Source of the DNA: Phytophthora colocasiae
Taxonomy: Eukaryota; Oomycota; Peronosporomycetes; Peronosporales; Peronosporaceae
Assembly: GCA_018806915.1 (NCBI GenBank)
Contig: JAGKQI010000045.1
Span: forward strand, 310,001-374,000
Direction of reading: 5' to 3'
DNA: 64,000 bases
Every line of letters begins with the position of its first letter. Position 1 is the stretch's first letter. Under the pieces are notes generated by a model that was given only the letters and a program-made list of their open reading frames with translations, made no database searches and had not been told where the DNA came from. The translations under genes were made by a program, and so were the position numbers. Below, piece by piece: positions 42,711 to 54,967 of the stretch.

Positions 42711-43192
42711 GCTGCATCCCGGAAAGTTCCATCCACAACGTCCCAACACCCCATTCGCGTCAAGAAAGTACGTAAATGCACAGCGTACAAGTCAAAGCTA
42801 CCCTTCATCTTCGGGGCTTTGTCCATCTTCATCGATGGAGGTGGATAATTCATAACGGGGACGCTCACTTGAGCTGATGGCAGTGCTCCAAACGCAAAAC
42901 CACCACTTAGACCAGATCCAGCTCCAGAAGTAACACCGGAAAACACAACACCACTAACGCCACTAGCACCACTAAACGTCGCACTGCCAGGATATCCACT
43001 CGTCACTCCACTCACTACAGACACGTTCGGCACTCCAGGCACTGGAGGAACTGTAGGCGGCGTAGTAGCAGTCACCATGATCGGCACGAACGGCACCGCA
43101 CTTACAGTCACATACTGAGTTGCTCCGGCAGTCACCATCGACAGTGCAGTCGACGACACATGCGTTGATCCAGAACTCGGCGCTCCAGACAT
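42711..43192 (-). pseudogene. Copia gag head, copy B
   Basis: Its protein sequence is identical to the gag head of copy A; the ORF runs into the transposon and stops at 42686. Confidence 0.85.
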
Positions 43193-43242
43193 TCTCGAAG
43201 GATTTCTTGAGAGGCTCCAGCGTCAAAGTTGGGCTCATAACC

Positions 43243-43517
43243 TAGCCGAGTGCACGGCGGAGGATGGAGCGCACCAAGAAGCTCCTTCGTAACTAAAGCA
43301 AGAACGAAGACACTTGTTCTCCACGTTGCAGGTTTGGGATTGAGGTGGGAAAACCTCGAACGGTGACAAACCCCCTCTCAGTTATACTATCCTATACTAA
43401 CTGCAGTATGTGCTGCACACTCTCAGTCTGGGACTGAGGCTGTTGCACTTCAACAGACAGTTGCTAATCTACAACTGCAGTATATGACGGAGCACGACAG
43501 ACCACTAGAATCGAACA
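43243..43517 (-). repeat. Copia LTR, copy B, right
   Basis: The LTR is 275 bases and contains the plus-strand ATG at 43484 that reads into the DMAP1-derived frame. Confidence 0.9.
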
Positions 43518-44554
43518 ATATGAGCGACGTAGCGCAGATCCTGGGGCTTGCGGGGCCCAAGACTGGCGCTAATGAAGCGTCCGCAAGTGATCTGGACCAG
43601 CTCAAGCCTTCTGGTACACCATTGGGACGTGGCAAACAGACCAGCAGCTCCTCCAAGCAGAAGAAGCTCACAGGAATGCAACGCGAAGTGCTGGAACTGT
43701 TAGAAAGCAACCATCGCGCCAGCCACGCGCTGTATCAAGGCTTTGGCAAGACAAATATGAAACAGAAGTGGCAGGAACGCAAGACAAGTCTTTCAGGAAT
43801 CCTGCAAGGGCAGCACTGGCAGGAGAGAACGGCATACTGCATCTCGGCGCCGTATTATTTCGAACTACATGGGTTTTGGCACGGGGATGCCCGCTCCAGG
43901 ACGGAAGCACAACAAGCACTTTGAGCCGTACGTTGCAGGTCACAACATGCTCCTTGCACACGCTCGTGCTGTTGAAGTTTACCGGAAGGACTTCCAGGAG
44001 ACTCAAGGTGGCCAGATTGGTATCACTTTGAGTGCAGAGTGGAAGGAGCCTGGACCTACCGACGACCCGGAGCAGAAGAAGAAGAACATTGCTGCTGCGG
44101 AACGTGCGATGGCATGGAGCTTTGGGTGGTTTGCAGAGCCAGTGTACTATGGTGACTACCCGCAAGTCATGAAGGATCGCTGTGGTGACAGACTACCGAA
44201 GTTCACGGAGGAGGAGAAGAAGTTGGTGAAGGGAAGGTCCGACTTCTTTGGTCTTAACAACTACAGTTCGTGCTACGTCAAACCATCACCTGAATTTGAG
44301 GCTGGAACACCTCCTCCGAACGACAACACTGGCGGGTTGGAGGCTGCCAGTACATCGCCAACGTCCATGAGGCCATTACTGAGGTCGTGGATACTTTGCC
44401 TGGAGCTTCTTTGACAACTACGAGTGGTCGATGGGCTATGGCATTCGGTTCGGGATGGTATGGGTGGACTACAAGACTCAAGAGCGCGTGCTGAAGAAGT
44501 CGTCCTACTGGTACAAGCAGGCAATTGCCGTTTTACAACGGATTCACTATCTAG
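43484..44554 (+). pseudogene. LTR-extended DMAP1 / GH1 chimera, unit 7
   Basis: Its structure equals unit 3: a 12-residue LTR-derived head in frame with DMAP1 exon 1, the same roughly 25-base loss, early GH1 entry (GFGTGMPAPG) and the same deletion of the nucleophile region. A few substitutions separate it from unit 3 (for example PSGTPLG against PSCTPLG). Confidence 0.82.
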
Positions 44555-44905
44555 GTGCAGTGACTTTTGCATGCTGCGGTCTTTGAGACCTGACATTGAG
44601 ACCTGACAAGCTATATGTACTACATGTATGAACTATTCACGAAGGAGTATGAATACAAACGTGTTTCCAACAATGATAAGCGTGCATTTGTTCTCCATTG
44701 ATCTGAGCGCTAACAACAGAAGACTTTTAGAAAAAAAAATCACCTCGATGATCATTTCGCAACTGTCCTTGTCCTGACAAAGTACTCCCCAAGAAATTCT
44801 GAAGGCATGCCACCATGTCAGCGCTCCAATCGAAGAAAACTCCATACGTCCTCAAGCAATCCCCAGTTACCATCGCACGTGGCCACCTATGACCAGTTCA
44901 TGCAG
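44555..44905. other. Spacer with inverted coiled-coil gene head (third copy)
   Basis: No gene is seen. The remnant lies at 44747-44842. Confidence 0.65.
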
Positions 44906-46048
44906 TTAGTGGAGTTCCTTTTCTTTTTTCTTTTGCTTTTTTTGGGGTGGAAACATGAGCGCGAAAATCTTTTGGATGTTTTCGTCGTCGCAGTAGCCTT
45001 CCGCATTGAGAACTAAATTCGCCTGTTCCTTGGTGAGGGTCTTGTGAATTCGGTCGGGATAATTAGGATATCCTTTGATCGCATAGCTGTCAAATTCACT
45101 TGGGTTGCTTTTTTTGACGCGTTCGATGAGTTCCTTCGTCGTAAAGACCTTGCCGGTCTTACCATCTTTGCGCCCAACTCTATCAAAGAGGAGGTTTCGG
45201 TACCACTCCATCGCCTTCCGGTAAACGAGATCGCGAGTCAGAGGCATCATGTCCTTAATGCTTCGGCCTTGTGTGTCGATGGTATCCTGCAACTCCTCGA
45301 TCTTCGAAGACAGTCTCCTGTCCGTCTTTGCTGCCTCTTCGGCGCTTTCATATCACATTCAGACGTCGATCTGGTTGTTCTGGGCGGAGATGGTGTCGCG
45401 CAGGGCAACAATTCTGACATCCTGGGCCTTGATCTCAAGCGAGTGATCTCGTTCCATCGTGGTGATTTTGTCAGTCAGCCCCTTGATCTCAAGCGAGTGA
45501 TCTCGTCGCATACTCGCAAGCTCAAGCGAGTGATCTCGTTGCAAATTCGTCATACTGGTGCCCAGGACCGTGATTCGAGCCATCATCTCTGCCATGGTAG
45601 GCTCCTTCGCCACCTCTGAGGAGGAAGACATGTTGCTGGTCATCGGTACAGAAGGGTCTGGCGGAATCGGCTCTGTCGTCGATAGTCCCTCGACGGGTTG
45701 CAATGATGTGATCGATACTTCCTCAATCACTGCAACAGGCGTGATTGGTAACGCGTCAATCGGTTGCAATCGCTTGAGGATGGCAAACAGCGGTTGTGTG
45801 GGGCCAGCAAGCTGCTCCCACTTCTCCAATCGAGTGGAATCGGTCACTTGCGAGTCGAGGACCACGCTGGACCAATCGAGATTAGCTCCTGGAAGGCCGG
45901 TTTCGACTGAAAATTGGTATTCAACCGTTTGTCGAAAGTTCCTGGACTCCAGTAGAGTCTTGATGTAAGGGTTGCCTTCGATGGGCACGAGTGTCGTGTG
46001 AAAGATGATAGCGACACGACAGAGTTTTCTTCGATTGGAGCGTGGCAT
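44906..46048 (-). pseudogene. Coiled-coil gene, copy 8, two in-frame stops
   Basis: The N-terminal part (229 residues) and the C-terminal part (from 45292, type 2 tail) are in the same frame but separated by two TGA codons around 45352-45361. The stops fall where the NNQIDV module of copies 5 and 7 meets the ESAEEAAKTD module of copies 2, 4 and 6. The break therefore looks like a faulty recombination junction. Confidence 0.8.
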
Positions 46049-46477
46049 GCCTTCAGAATTTCTTGGGGAGTACTTGGTCAGGACGAGGAAAGTTGCGAAA
46101 TGATCATCTGCGATGGTTGTTTTCCGGTGTAGCCTCTAAGCATCAATGCGCCTCCTTTGCGTAGCCGATTGATGGCTCGGAGGAGAGACTTGTGACTTGT
46201 GAGTAGTCTCTGCATGGAAATTGTGTGTTGGTAAATGTTGATACATCTACATGTATATGAAATACCAAGACATTGAGTGAATCATTCGAAACAATTGACA
46301 GCTTATGATGCGTTTATCCTTCGTAAGTAGCGAGAGAAGACCAAAAAATACAGTCTCAAAGGCCCAGAAGAGGTTCTTCTTCTTCAACTATGGTGCTTTC
46401 ATGACGAAAGAGTATGCAAGGCCTTTTTTAACCAATCATAGTGGGCATCTTGGGCATTTTTTTGCCATTTTAGCAAT

Positions 46478-47512
46478 ATGAGCGACGTAGCGCAGATCCT
46501 GGGGCTTGCGGGGCCCAAGACTGGCGCTAATGGGGCGTCCGCGAGTGATCTGGACCAGCTCAAGCCTTCTGGTACACCATTGGGACGTGGCAAACAGACC
46601 AGCAGCTCCTCCAAGCAGAAGAAGCTCACAGGAATGCAACGCGAAGTGCTGGAACTGCTAGAGAGCAACCATCGCGCCAGCCACGCGCTGTATCAAGGAT
46701 TCGGCAAGACGAGTTTGAAACAGAAGTGGCAGGAACGCAAGAAGTCTCCAGCTGTCAAGTGGGTCCGTACCGGAAGGACTTCCAGGAGACTCAAGGTGGC
46801 CAGATTGGTATCACTTTGAGTGCAGAGTGGAAGGAGCCTGGACCTACCGACGACCCGGAGCAGAAGAAGAAGAATGGCGATGGCGTGGAGCTTTGGGTGG
46901 TTCGCGGAGCCAGTGTACTATGGTGACTACCCGCAGGTCATGAAGGACCGACAGACTACCGAAGTTCACGAAGGAGGAGAAGAAGTTGGTGAAGGGAAGC
47001 TCCGATTTCTTTGGCCTTAACAACTACAGTTCGTGCTACGTGAAACCATCACCTGAATTCGATGCTGGAATCACTCCTCCGAACGACAACACTGGCGGGT
47101 TGGAGGCTGATGAAGGCGTCACTGCATACCAAGACCCGTCCTGGGTACAGACCGGAGCTCCTTGGAACTATGTCCCGCTGTGGGGACCAAAGAAGCTGTA
47201 TATGTGCATCCACGAGAAATACCACCCGAAGAACGGCATCTACATCACTGAGAACGGCTCTGCGTGGCCGGATGTGACCAAGGAAGAGGCTCAGCAGGAT
47301 ACTCAACGCGAAGACTGCTACCGCCAGTACATCGCCAACGTCCATGAGGCCATTACTGAAGGTGCAGACGTTCGTGGATACTTTGCTTGGAGCTTCTTTG
47401 ACAACTAGTGGTCGATGTGCTATGGCATTCGATTCGGGATGGTCTGGGTGGACTACAAGACTCAAGAGCGCGTGCCGAAGAAGTCATCAAGCAGGCAATT
47501 GCCGACAACGGG
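46478..47512 (+). pseudogene. DMAP1 exon 1 / GH1 chimera, unit 8
   Basis: An open 113-residue DMAP1-derived frame (46478-46819) is present. The GH1 part lacks the GACT insertion but has other losses (around 46874 and 46950). A three-base loss turns DNYEW into DN-stop-W (TAG at 47406-47408). Units 9 and 10 share this stop. The GH1 end is truncated at GACAACGG (about 47512). Confidence 0.83.
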
Positions 47513-47921
47513 TCTTTGAGACCGGCAAGCTATATGTACTACATGTATGAACAGTTCACGAAGGAGTATGAATACATCGTGTTTCCAACAAAGATGGGGT
47601 GGATCACAAAATGCTGCCTTCTCTTTCGAGAAGGCGCAGTACTGTGGGGCCGTCAAGAAGACTCCTCCTTGGCTACTCAACTTGGCGTTAGTAAATCGAG
47701 CTTCCATCTTAGCCTTAGATTGCCACGGCTTCTCCATCATCTCCGAGTACACAAAGAGTAAGTTGAGAAACGTCGATCCGAGCGCACTGTCTTAAGTTTG
47801 GGTTTGGCTAGAGTAGACCCATTAACGCATCAACAAGCACAGATCGTAGAGCGAACGACGGCGTGGCAAATTTGAGAACCCCCTGCTCGAACGAGAAAAA
47901 AACTATTTAATAAAGTTACCG
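47513..47921 (+). other. Unit 8 tail: unidentified 82-residue ORF and poly(A)-like signal
   Basis: This segment is present only in units 8-10 (also 50499-50909 and 53443-53833). Plus-strand ORF 47547-47795 (82 aa) includes WLLNLALVNRASILALDCH and is identical in all three. AATAAA occurs at about 47910, close to the 3' end of the convergent coiled-coil gene. I do not recognise the ORF. It may be the captured 3' end of another gene or chance. Confidence 0.4.
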
Positions 47922-49027
47922 CTAGCGTCTAGCGCGTGGAAACAAGATCTTAAGAATCTTTCGGAAGTTCTCGTTGTTGTCGCGGTTGTCTTTTAAATCG
48001 AGAACTAACAGCGCCTGGTCTGCGGGGAGGGGCTCGTGAATTTCTTCAGAATAATGAGAATATCCATCGATCGCCCAGATATTCAACTTCGTTGGGATCT
48101 TTGCACGGACACGGCTGAGGAGGTCCTGCGTAGTGTCACCGTCTTGCCGCCCAACTTCATCAAAGAGGACATTTCGGTACATCTCCAAAATCTTCCGGCG
48201 AAGGACGTTGCCATTCAGTTCCATCAGGTAGTCAATGCTACAACTTTGATTCTTGATGGTCTTCTGCAACTCCTCGATCTTCGAAGACAGTTTCCTGTCC
48301 GTCTTTGCTGCTTCTTCGGTGCTTTCAGATAGCTTCACATTCAGCCTGTCAATCTCGTCATTCTGGACGGAGATGGTGTGGCGCAGGGCAGCAATTTTGA
48401 CGTCCTGCTGGGTAAGTTTGACGTCCTGCTGGGTAAGTTTGACGTTCTGGGCGGTAATTTGGTCAGTCAAACCCTTGATCTCAAGTGAGTGATCTCGTCG
48501 CATACTCGCAAGCTCAAGCGAGTGATCTCGTCGCATACTCGTCATACTGGTGCCCAGGGCCGTGATTTGAGCCATCATCTCTGCCATGGTAGGCTCCTTC
48601 GCCACCTCTGAAGAGGAAGACATGTTGCTGGTCATCGGTACAGAGGGGTTTGGCGGAATCGGCTCTGTCGGACGGGTTGCAATGCTGTGATCGATACTTC
48701 CTCAATCACTTCAACAGGCGTGGTTGGTAACGCGTCAATCGGTTGCAATCGCTTGCGGATGGCAAACAGCGGTTGTGTGGGGCCAGCAAGCTGCTCCCAC
48801 TTCTCCAATCGAGTGGAATCGGTCACTTGCGAGTCGAGGACCACGCTGGACCAATCGAGATTAGCTCCTGGAAGGCCGGTTTCGACTGAAAATTGGTATT
48901 CAACCGTTTGTCGAAAGTTCCTGGACTCCAGTAGAGTCTTGATGTAAGGGTTGCCTTCGATGGGCACGAGTGTCGTGTGAAAGATGATAGCGACACGACA
49001 GAGTTTTCTTCGATTGGAGCGTGGCAT
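47922..49027 (-). pseudogene. Coiled-coil gene, copy 9, frameshifted, type 3 C terminus
   Basis: A 13-base loss near 48670 in the linker region shifts the frame; the N-terminal ORF ends at 48632 and the rest resumes at 48635. The C-terminal domain is a third type: MELNGNVLRRKILEMYRNVL, a Gln/Asp/Arg-rich segment and a short end ILFPRARR without the long lysine tail. This type is confined to copies 9-11. Confidence 0.8.
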
Positions 49028-49457
49028 GCCTTCAGAATTTCTTGGGGAGTACTTGGTCAGGACGAGGAAAGTTGTGAAATGATCATCTGCGATGGTTGTT
49101 TTCCGGTGTAGCCTCTAAGCATCAATGCGCCTCCTTTGCGTAGCCGATTGATGGCTCGGAGGAGAGACTTGTGACTTGTGAGTAGTCTCTGCATGGAAAT
49201 TGTGTGTTGGTAAATGTTGATACATCTACATGTATATGAAATACCAAGACATTGAGTGAATCATTCGAAACAATTGACAGCTTATGATGCGTTTATCCTT
49301 CGTAAGTAGCGAGAGAAGACCAAAAAATACAGTCTCAAAGGCCCAGAAGAGGTTCTTCTTCTTCAACTATGGTGCTTTCATGACGAAAGAGTATGCAAGG
49401 CCTTTTTTTAACCAATCATAGTGGGCATCTTGGGCATTTTTTTGCCATTTTAGCAAT

Positions 49458-50498
49458 ATGAGCGACGTAGCGCAGATCCTGGGGCTTGCGGGGCCCAAGG
49501 CTGGCGCTAATGGGGCGTCCGCGAGTGATCTGGACCAGCTCAAGCCTTCTGGTACACCATTGGGACGTGGCAAACAGACCAGCAGCTCCTCCAAGCAGAA
49601 GAAGCTCACAGGAATGCAACGCGAAGTGCTGGAACTGCTAGAGAGCAACCATCGCGCCAGTCACGCGCTGTATCAAGGATTCGGCAAGACGAGTTTGAAA
49701 CAGAAGTGGCAGGAACGCAAGAAGTCTCCAGCTGTCAAGTGGGTCCGTACCGGAAGGACTTCCAGGAGACTCAAGGTGGCCAGATTGGTATCACTTTGAG
49801 TGCAGAGTGGAAGGAGCCTGGACCTACCGACGACCCGGAGCAGAAGAAGAAGAATGGGAACGTGCGATGGCGTGGAGCTTTGGGTGGTTCGCGGAGCCAG
49901 TGTACTATGGTGACTACCCGCAGGTCATGAAGGACCGACAGACTACCGAAGTTCACGAAGGAGGAGAAGAAGTTGGTGAAGGGAAGCTCCGATTTCTTTG
50001 GCCTTAACAACTACAGTTCGTGCTACGTGAAACCATCACCTGAATTCGATGCTGGAATCACTCCTCCGAACGACAACACTGGCGGGTTGGAGGCTGATGA
50101 AGGCGTCACTGCATACCAAGACCCGTCCTGGGTACAGACCGGAGCTCCTTGGAACTATGTCCCGCTGTGGGGACCAAAGAAGCTGTATATGTGCATCCAC
50201 GAGAAATACCACCCGAAGAACGGCATCTACATCACTGAGAACGGCTCTGCGTGGCCGGATGTGACCAAGGAAGAGGCTCAGCAGGATACTCAACGCGAAG
50301 ACTGCTACCGCCAGTACATCGCCAACGTCCATGAGGCCATTACTGAAGGTGCAGACGTTCGTGGATACTTTGCTTGGAGCTTCTTTGACAACTAGTGGTC
50401 GATGTGCTATGGCATTCGATTCGGGATGGTCTGGGTGGACTACAAGACTCAAGAGCGCGTGCCGAAGAAGTCATCAAGCAGGCAATTGCCGACAACGG
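49458..50498 (+). pseudogene. DMAP1 exon 1 / GH1 chimera, unit 9
   Basis: An open 113-residue DMAP1-derived frame (49458-49799) carries the PKAGANGASASD variant of true DMAP1. GH1 has the same defects as unit 8, including the DNYEW stop. Confidence 0.83.
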
Positions 50499-50909
50499 GT
50501 CTTTTGAGACCGGCAAGCTATATGTACTACATGTATGAACAGTTCACGAAGGAGTATGAATACATCGTGTTTCCAACAAAGATGGGGTGGATCACAAAAT
50601 GCTGCCTTCTCTTTCGAGAAGGCGCAGTACTGTGGGGCCGTCAAGAAGACTCCTCCTTGGCTACTCAACTTGGCGTTAGTAAATCGAGCTTCCATCTTAG
50701 CCTTAGATTGCCACGGCTTCTCCATCATCTCCGAGTACACAAAGAGTAAGTTGAGAAACGTCGATCCGAGCGCACTGTCTTAAGTTTGGGTTTGGCTAGA
50801 GTAGACCCATTAACGCATCAACAAGCACAGATCGTAGAGCGAACGACGGCGTGGCAAATTTGAGAACCCCCTGCTCGAACGAGAAAAAAACTATTTAATA
50901 AAGTTACCG

Positions 50910-51983
50910 CTAGCGTCTAGCGCGTGGAAACAAGATCTTAAGAATCTTTCGGAAGTTCTCGTTGTTGTCGCGGTTGTCTTTTAAATCGAGAACTAACAGC
51001 GCCTGGTCTGCGGGGAGGGGCTCGTGAATTTCTTCAGAATAATGAGAATATCCATCGATCGCCCAGATATTCAACTTCGTTGGGATCTTTGCACGGACAC
51101 GGCTGAGGAGGTCCTGCGTAGTGTCACCGTCTTGCCGCCCAACTTCATCAAAGAGGACATTTCGGTACATCTCCAAAATCTTCCGGCGAAGGACGTTGCC
51201 ATTCAGTTCCATCAGGTAGTCAATGCTACAACTTTGATTCTTGATGGTCTTCTGCAACTCCTCGATCTTCGAAGACAGTTTCCTGTCCGTCTTTGCTGCT
51301 TCTTCGGTGCTTTCAGATAGCTTCACATTCAGCCTGTCAATCTCGTCATTCTGGACGGAGATGGTGTGGCGCAGGGCAGCAATTTTGACGTCCTGCTGGG
51401 TAAGTTTGACGTCCTGCTGGGTAAGTTTGACGTTCTGGGCGGTAATTTGGTCAGTCAAACCCTTGATCTCAAGTGAGTGATCTCGTCGCATACTCGCAAG
51501 CTCAAGCGAGTGATCTCGTCGCATACTCGTCATACTGGTGCCCAGGGCCGTGATTTGAGCCATCATCTCTGCCATGGTAGGCTCCTTCGCCACCTCTGAA
51601 GAGGAAGACATGTTGCTGGTCATCGGTACAGAGAGGTTTGGCGGAATCGGCTCTGTCGCAATCACTTCAACAGGCGTGGTTGGTAACGCGTCAATCGGTT
51701 GCAATCGCTTGCGGATGGCAAACAGCGGTTGTGTGGGGCCAGCAAGCTGCTCCCACTTCTCCAATCGAGTGGAATCGGTCACTTGCGAGTCGAGGACCAC
51801 GCTGGACCAATCGAGATTAGCTCCTGGAAGGCCGGTTTCGACTGAAAATTGGTATTCAACCGTTTGTCGAAAGTTCCTGGACTCCAGTAGAGTCTTGATG
51901 TAAGGGTTGCCTTCGATGGGCACGAGTGTCGTGTGAAAGATGATAGCGACACGACAGAGTTTTCTTCGATTGGAGCGTGGCAT
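50910..51983 (-). CDS. Coiled-coil protein, copy 10 (357 aa, type 3 C terminus)
   Basis: This is the only type 3 copy open from start to the regular end (FPRARR). Relative to copy 11 it has an in-frame deletion of about 20 residues in the linker (VEVIATEPIPPNLS, at about 51656). The coil is of the RRDHSLELASM, VKLTQQDVKLTQQD, RHTISVQNDEID type. The N-terminal domain has the FRQTVEYQF variant. Confidence 0.75.
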   Translation of the reverse strand: MPRSNRRKLCRVAIIFHTTLVPIEGNPYIKTLLESRNFRQTVEYQFSVETGLPGANLDWSSVVLDSQVTDSTRLEKWEQLAGPTQPLFAIRKRLQPIDALPTTPVEVIATEPIPPNLSVPMTSNMSSSSEVAKEPTMAEMMAQITALGTSMTSMRRDHSLELASMRRDHSLEIKGLTDQITAQNVKLTQQDVKLTQQDVKIAALRHTISVQNDEIDRLNVKLSESTEEAAKTDRKLSSKIEELQKTIKNQSCSIDYLMELNGNVLRRKILEMYRNVLFDEVGRQDGDTTQDLLSRVRAKIPTKLNIWAIDGYSHYSEEIHEPLPADQALLVLDLKDNRDNNENFRKILKILFPRARR

Positions 51984-52412
51984 GCCTTCAGAATTTCTTG
52001 GGGAGTACTTGGTCAGGACGAGGAAAGTTGTGAAATGATCATCTGCGATGGTTGTTTTCCGGTGTAGCCTCTAAGCATCAATGCGCCTCCTTTGCGTAGC
52101 CGATTGATGGCTCGGAGGAGAGACTTGTGACTTGTGAGTAGTCTCTGCATGGAAATTGTGTGTTGGTAAATGTTGATACATCTACATGTATATGAAATAC
52201 CAAGACATTGAGTGAATCATTCGAAACAATTGACAGCTTATGATGCGTTTATCCTTCGTAAGTAGCGAGAGAAGACCAAAAAATACAGTCTCAAAGGCCC
52301 AGAAGAGGTTCTTCTTCTTCAACTATGGTGCTTTCATGACGAAAGAGTATGCAAGGCCTTTTTTAACCAATCATAGTGGGCATCTTGGGCATTTTTTTGC
52401 CATTTTAGCAAT

Positions 52413-53442
52413 ATGAGCGACGTAGCGCAGATCCTGGCCCAAGACTGGCGCTAATGGGGCGTCCGCGAGTGATCTGGACCAGCTCAAGCCTTCTGGTACA
52501 CCATTAGACGTGGCAAACAGACCAGCAGCTCCTCCAAGCAGAAGAAGCTCACAGGAATGCAACGCGAAGTGCTGGAACTGCTAGAGAGCAACCATCGCGC
52601 CAGCCACGCGCTGTATCAAGGATTCGGCAAGACGAGTTTGAAACAGAAGTGGCAGGAACGCAAGAAGTCTCCAGCTGTCAAGTGGGTCCGTACCGGAAGG
52701 ACTTCCAGGAGACTCAAGGTGGCCAGATTGGTATCACTTTGAGTGCAGAGTGGAAGGAGCCTGGACCTACCGACGACCCGGAGCAGAAGAAGAAGAATGG
52801 GAACGTGCGATGGCGTGGAGCTTTGGGTGGTTCGCGGAGCCAGTGTACTATGGTGACTACCCGCAGGTCATGAAGGACCGACAGACTACCGAAGTTCACG
52901 AAGGAGGAGAAGAAGTTGGTGAAGGGAAGCTCCGATTTCTTTGGCCTTAACAACTACAGTTCGTGCTACGTGAAACCATCACCTGAATTCGATGCTGGAA
53001 CACCTCCTCCGAACGACAACACTGGCGGGTTGGAGGCTGATGAAGGCGTCACTGCATACCAAGACCCGTCCTGGGTACAGACCGGAGCTCCTTGGAACTA
53101 TGTCCCGCTGTGGGGACCAAAGAAGCTGTATATGTGCATCCACGAGAAATACCACCCGAAGAACGGCATCTACATCACTGAGAACGGCTCTGCGTGGCCG
53201 GATGTGACCAAGGAAGAGGCTCAGCAGGATACTCAACGCGAAGACTGCTACCGCCAGTACATCGCCAACGTCCATGAGGCCATTACTGAAGGTGCAGACG
53301 TTCGTGGATACTTTGCTTGGAGCTTCTTTGACAACTAGTGGTCGATGTGCTATGGCATTCGATTCGGGATGGTCTGGGTGGACTACAAGACTCAAGAGCG
53401 CGTGCCGAAGAAGTCATCAAGCAGGCAATTGCCGACAACGGG
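52413..53442 (+). pseudogene. DMAP1 exon 1 / GH1 chimera, unit 10
   Basis: It has the same 11-base loss after CAGATCCTGG as unit 1, plus a two-base loss at about 52505, so the DMAP1 frame is broken. GH1 is as in units 8 and 9 but reads GTPPPNDN as in the older form (no ACT/ATC change). Confidence 0.83.
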
Positions 53443-53833
53443 TCTTTTGAGACCGGCAAGCTATATGTACTACATGTATGAACAGTTCACGAAGGAGTAT
53501 GAATACATCGTGTTTCCAACAAAGATGGGGTGGATCACAAAATGCTGCCTTCTCTTTCGAGAAGGCGCAGTACTGTGGGGCCGTCAAGAAGACTCCTCCT
53601 TGGCTACTCAACTTGGCGTTAGTAAATCGAGCTTCCATCTTAGCCTTAGATTGCCACGGCTTCTCCATCATCTCCGAGTACACAAAGAGTAAGTTGAGAA
53701 ACGTCGATCCGAGCGCACTGTCTTAAGTTTGGGTTTGGCTAGAGTAGACCCATTAACGCATCAACAAGCACAGATCGTAGAGCGAACGACGGCGTGGCAA
53801 ATTTGAGAACCCCCTGCTCGAACGAGAAAAAAA

Positions 53834-54967
53834 CTATTTAATAAAGTTACCGCTAGCGTCTAGCGCGTGGAAACAAGATCTTAAGAATCTTTCGAAGTTC
53901 TCGTTGTTGTCGCGGTTGTCTTTTAAATCGAGAACTAACAGCGCCTGGTCTGCGGGAGGCTCGTGAATTTCTTCAGAATAATGAGAATATCCATCGATCG
54001 CCCAGATATTCAACTTCGTTGGGATCTTTGCACGGACACGGCTGAGGAGGTCCTGCGTAGTGTCACCGTCTTGCCGCCCAACTTCATCAAAGAGGACATT
54101 TCGGTACATCTCCAAAATCTTCCGGCGAAGGACGTTGCCATTCAGTTCCATCAGGTAGTCAATGCTACAACTTTGATTCTTGATGGTCTTCTGCAACTCC
54201 TCGATCTTCGAAGACAGTTTCCTGTCCGTCTTTGCTGCTTCTTCGGTGCTTTCAGATAGCTTCACATTCAGCCTGTCAATCTCGTCATTCTGGACGGAGA
54301 TGGTGTGGCGCAGGGCAGCAATTTTGACGTCCTGCTGGGTAAGTTTGACGTCCTGCTGGGTAAGTTTGACGTTCTGGGCGGTAATTTGGTCAGTCAAACC
54401 CTTGATCTCAAGTGAGTGATCTCGTCGCATACTCGCAAGCTCAAGCGAGTGATCTCGTCGCATACTCGTCATACTGGTGCCCAGGGCCGTGATTTGAGCC
54501 ATCATCTCTGCCATGGTAGGCTCCTTCGCCACCTCTGAAGAGGAAGACATGTTGCTGGTCATCGGTACAGAAGGGTCTGGCGGAATCGGCTCTGTCGTCG
54601 ATAGTCCCTCGACGGGTTGCAATGCTGTGATCGATACTTCCTCAATCACTTCAACAGGCGTGGTTGGTAACGCGTCAATCGGTTGCAATCGCTTGAGGAT
54701 GGCAAACAGCGGTTGTGTGGGGCCAGCAAGCTGCTCCCACTTCTCCAATCGAGTGGAATCGGTCACTTGCGAGTCGAGGACCACGCTGGACCAATCGAGA
54801 TTAGCTCCTGGAAGGCCGGTTTCGACTGAAAATTGGTATTCAACCGTTTGTCGAAAGTTCCTGGACTCCAGTAGAGTCTTGATGTAAGGGTTGCCTTCGA
54901 TGGGCACGAGTGTCGTGTGAAAGATGATAGCGACACGACAGAGTTTTCTTCGATTGGAGCGTGGCAT
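53834..54967 (-). CDS. Coiled-coil protein, copy 11 (377 aa, altered last residues)
   Basis: This is the partner of true DMAP1, sharing its 428-base divergent promoter. It is type 3, with two small deletions near the 3' end: one in frame (GEEIHEPPADQ) and one base lost near 53893. The second replaces the usual KILFPRARR end by FLRSCFHALDASGNFIK, with the stop at 53834-53836. It is otherwise complete and could represent the founder position of the coiled-coil gene next to DMAP1. Confidence 0.72.
   Translation of the reverse strand: MPRSNRRKLCRVAIIFHTTLVPIEGNPYIKTLLESRNFRQTVEYQFSVETGLPGANLDWSSVVLDSQVTDSTRLEKWEQLAGPTQPLFAILKRLQPIDALPTTPVEVIEEVSITALQPVEGLSTTEPIPPDPSVPMTSNMSSSSEVAKEPTMAEMMAQITALGTSMTSMRRDHSLELASMRRDHSLEIKGLTDQITAQNVKLTQQDVKLTQQDVKIAALRHTISVQNDEIDRLNVKLSESTEEAAKTDRKLSSKIEELQKTIKNQSCSIDYLMELNGNVLRRKILEMYRNVLFDEVGRQDGDTTQDLLSRVRAKIPTKLNIWAIDGYSHYSEEIHEPPADQALLVLDLKDNRDNNENFERFLRSCFHALDASGNFIK

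Larger units (their letters stand above)
36067..43517 (-). mobile_element. Ty1/copia LTR retrotransposon, copy B (pol open)
   Basis: LTRs are at 36067-36334 and 43243-43517, and the target duplication ATATG is at 36062-36066 and 43518-43522. It has the same structure as copy A, but the gag-pol frame from 40856 to 36378 is uninterrupted. The piggyBac-type insertion (40857-42710) still separates the gag head. Confidence 0.93.
35568..45313. repeat. Segmental duplication, copy B (copia-bearing block)
   Basis: This is the counterpart of 7240-16990. Copia insertion site, target duplication and piggyBac insertion point are identical, so the block was duplicated after both insertions. Confidence 0.8.
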
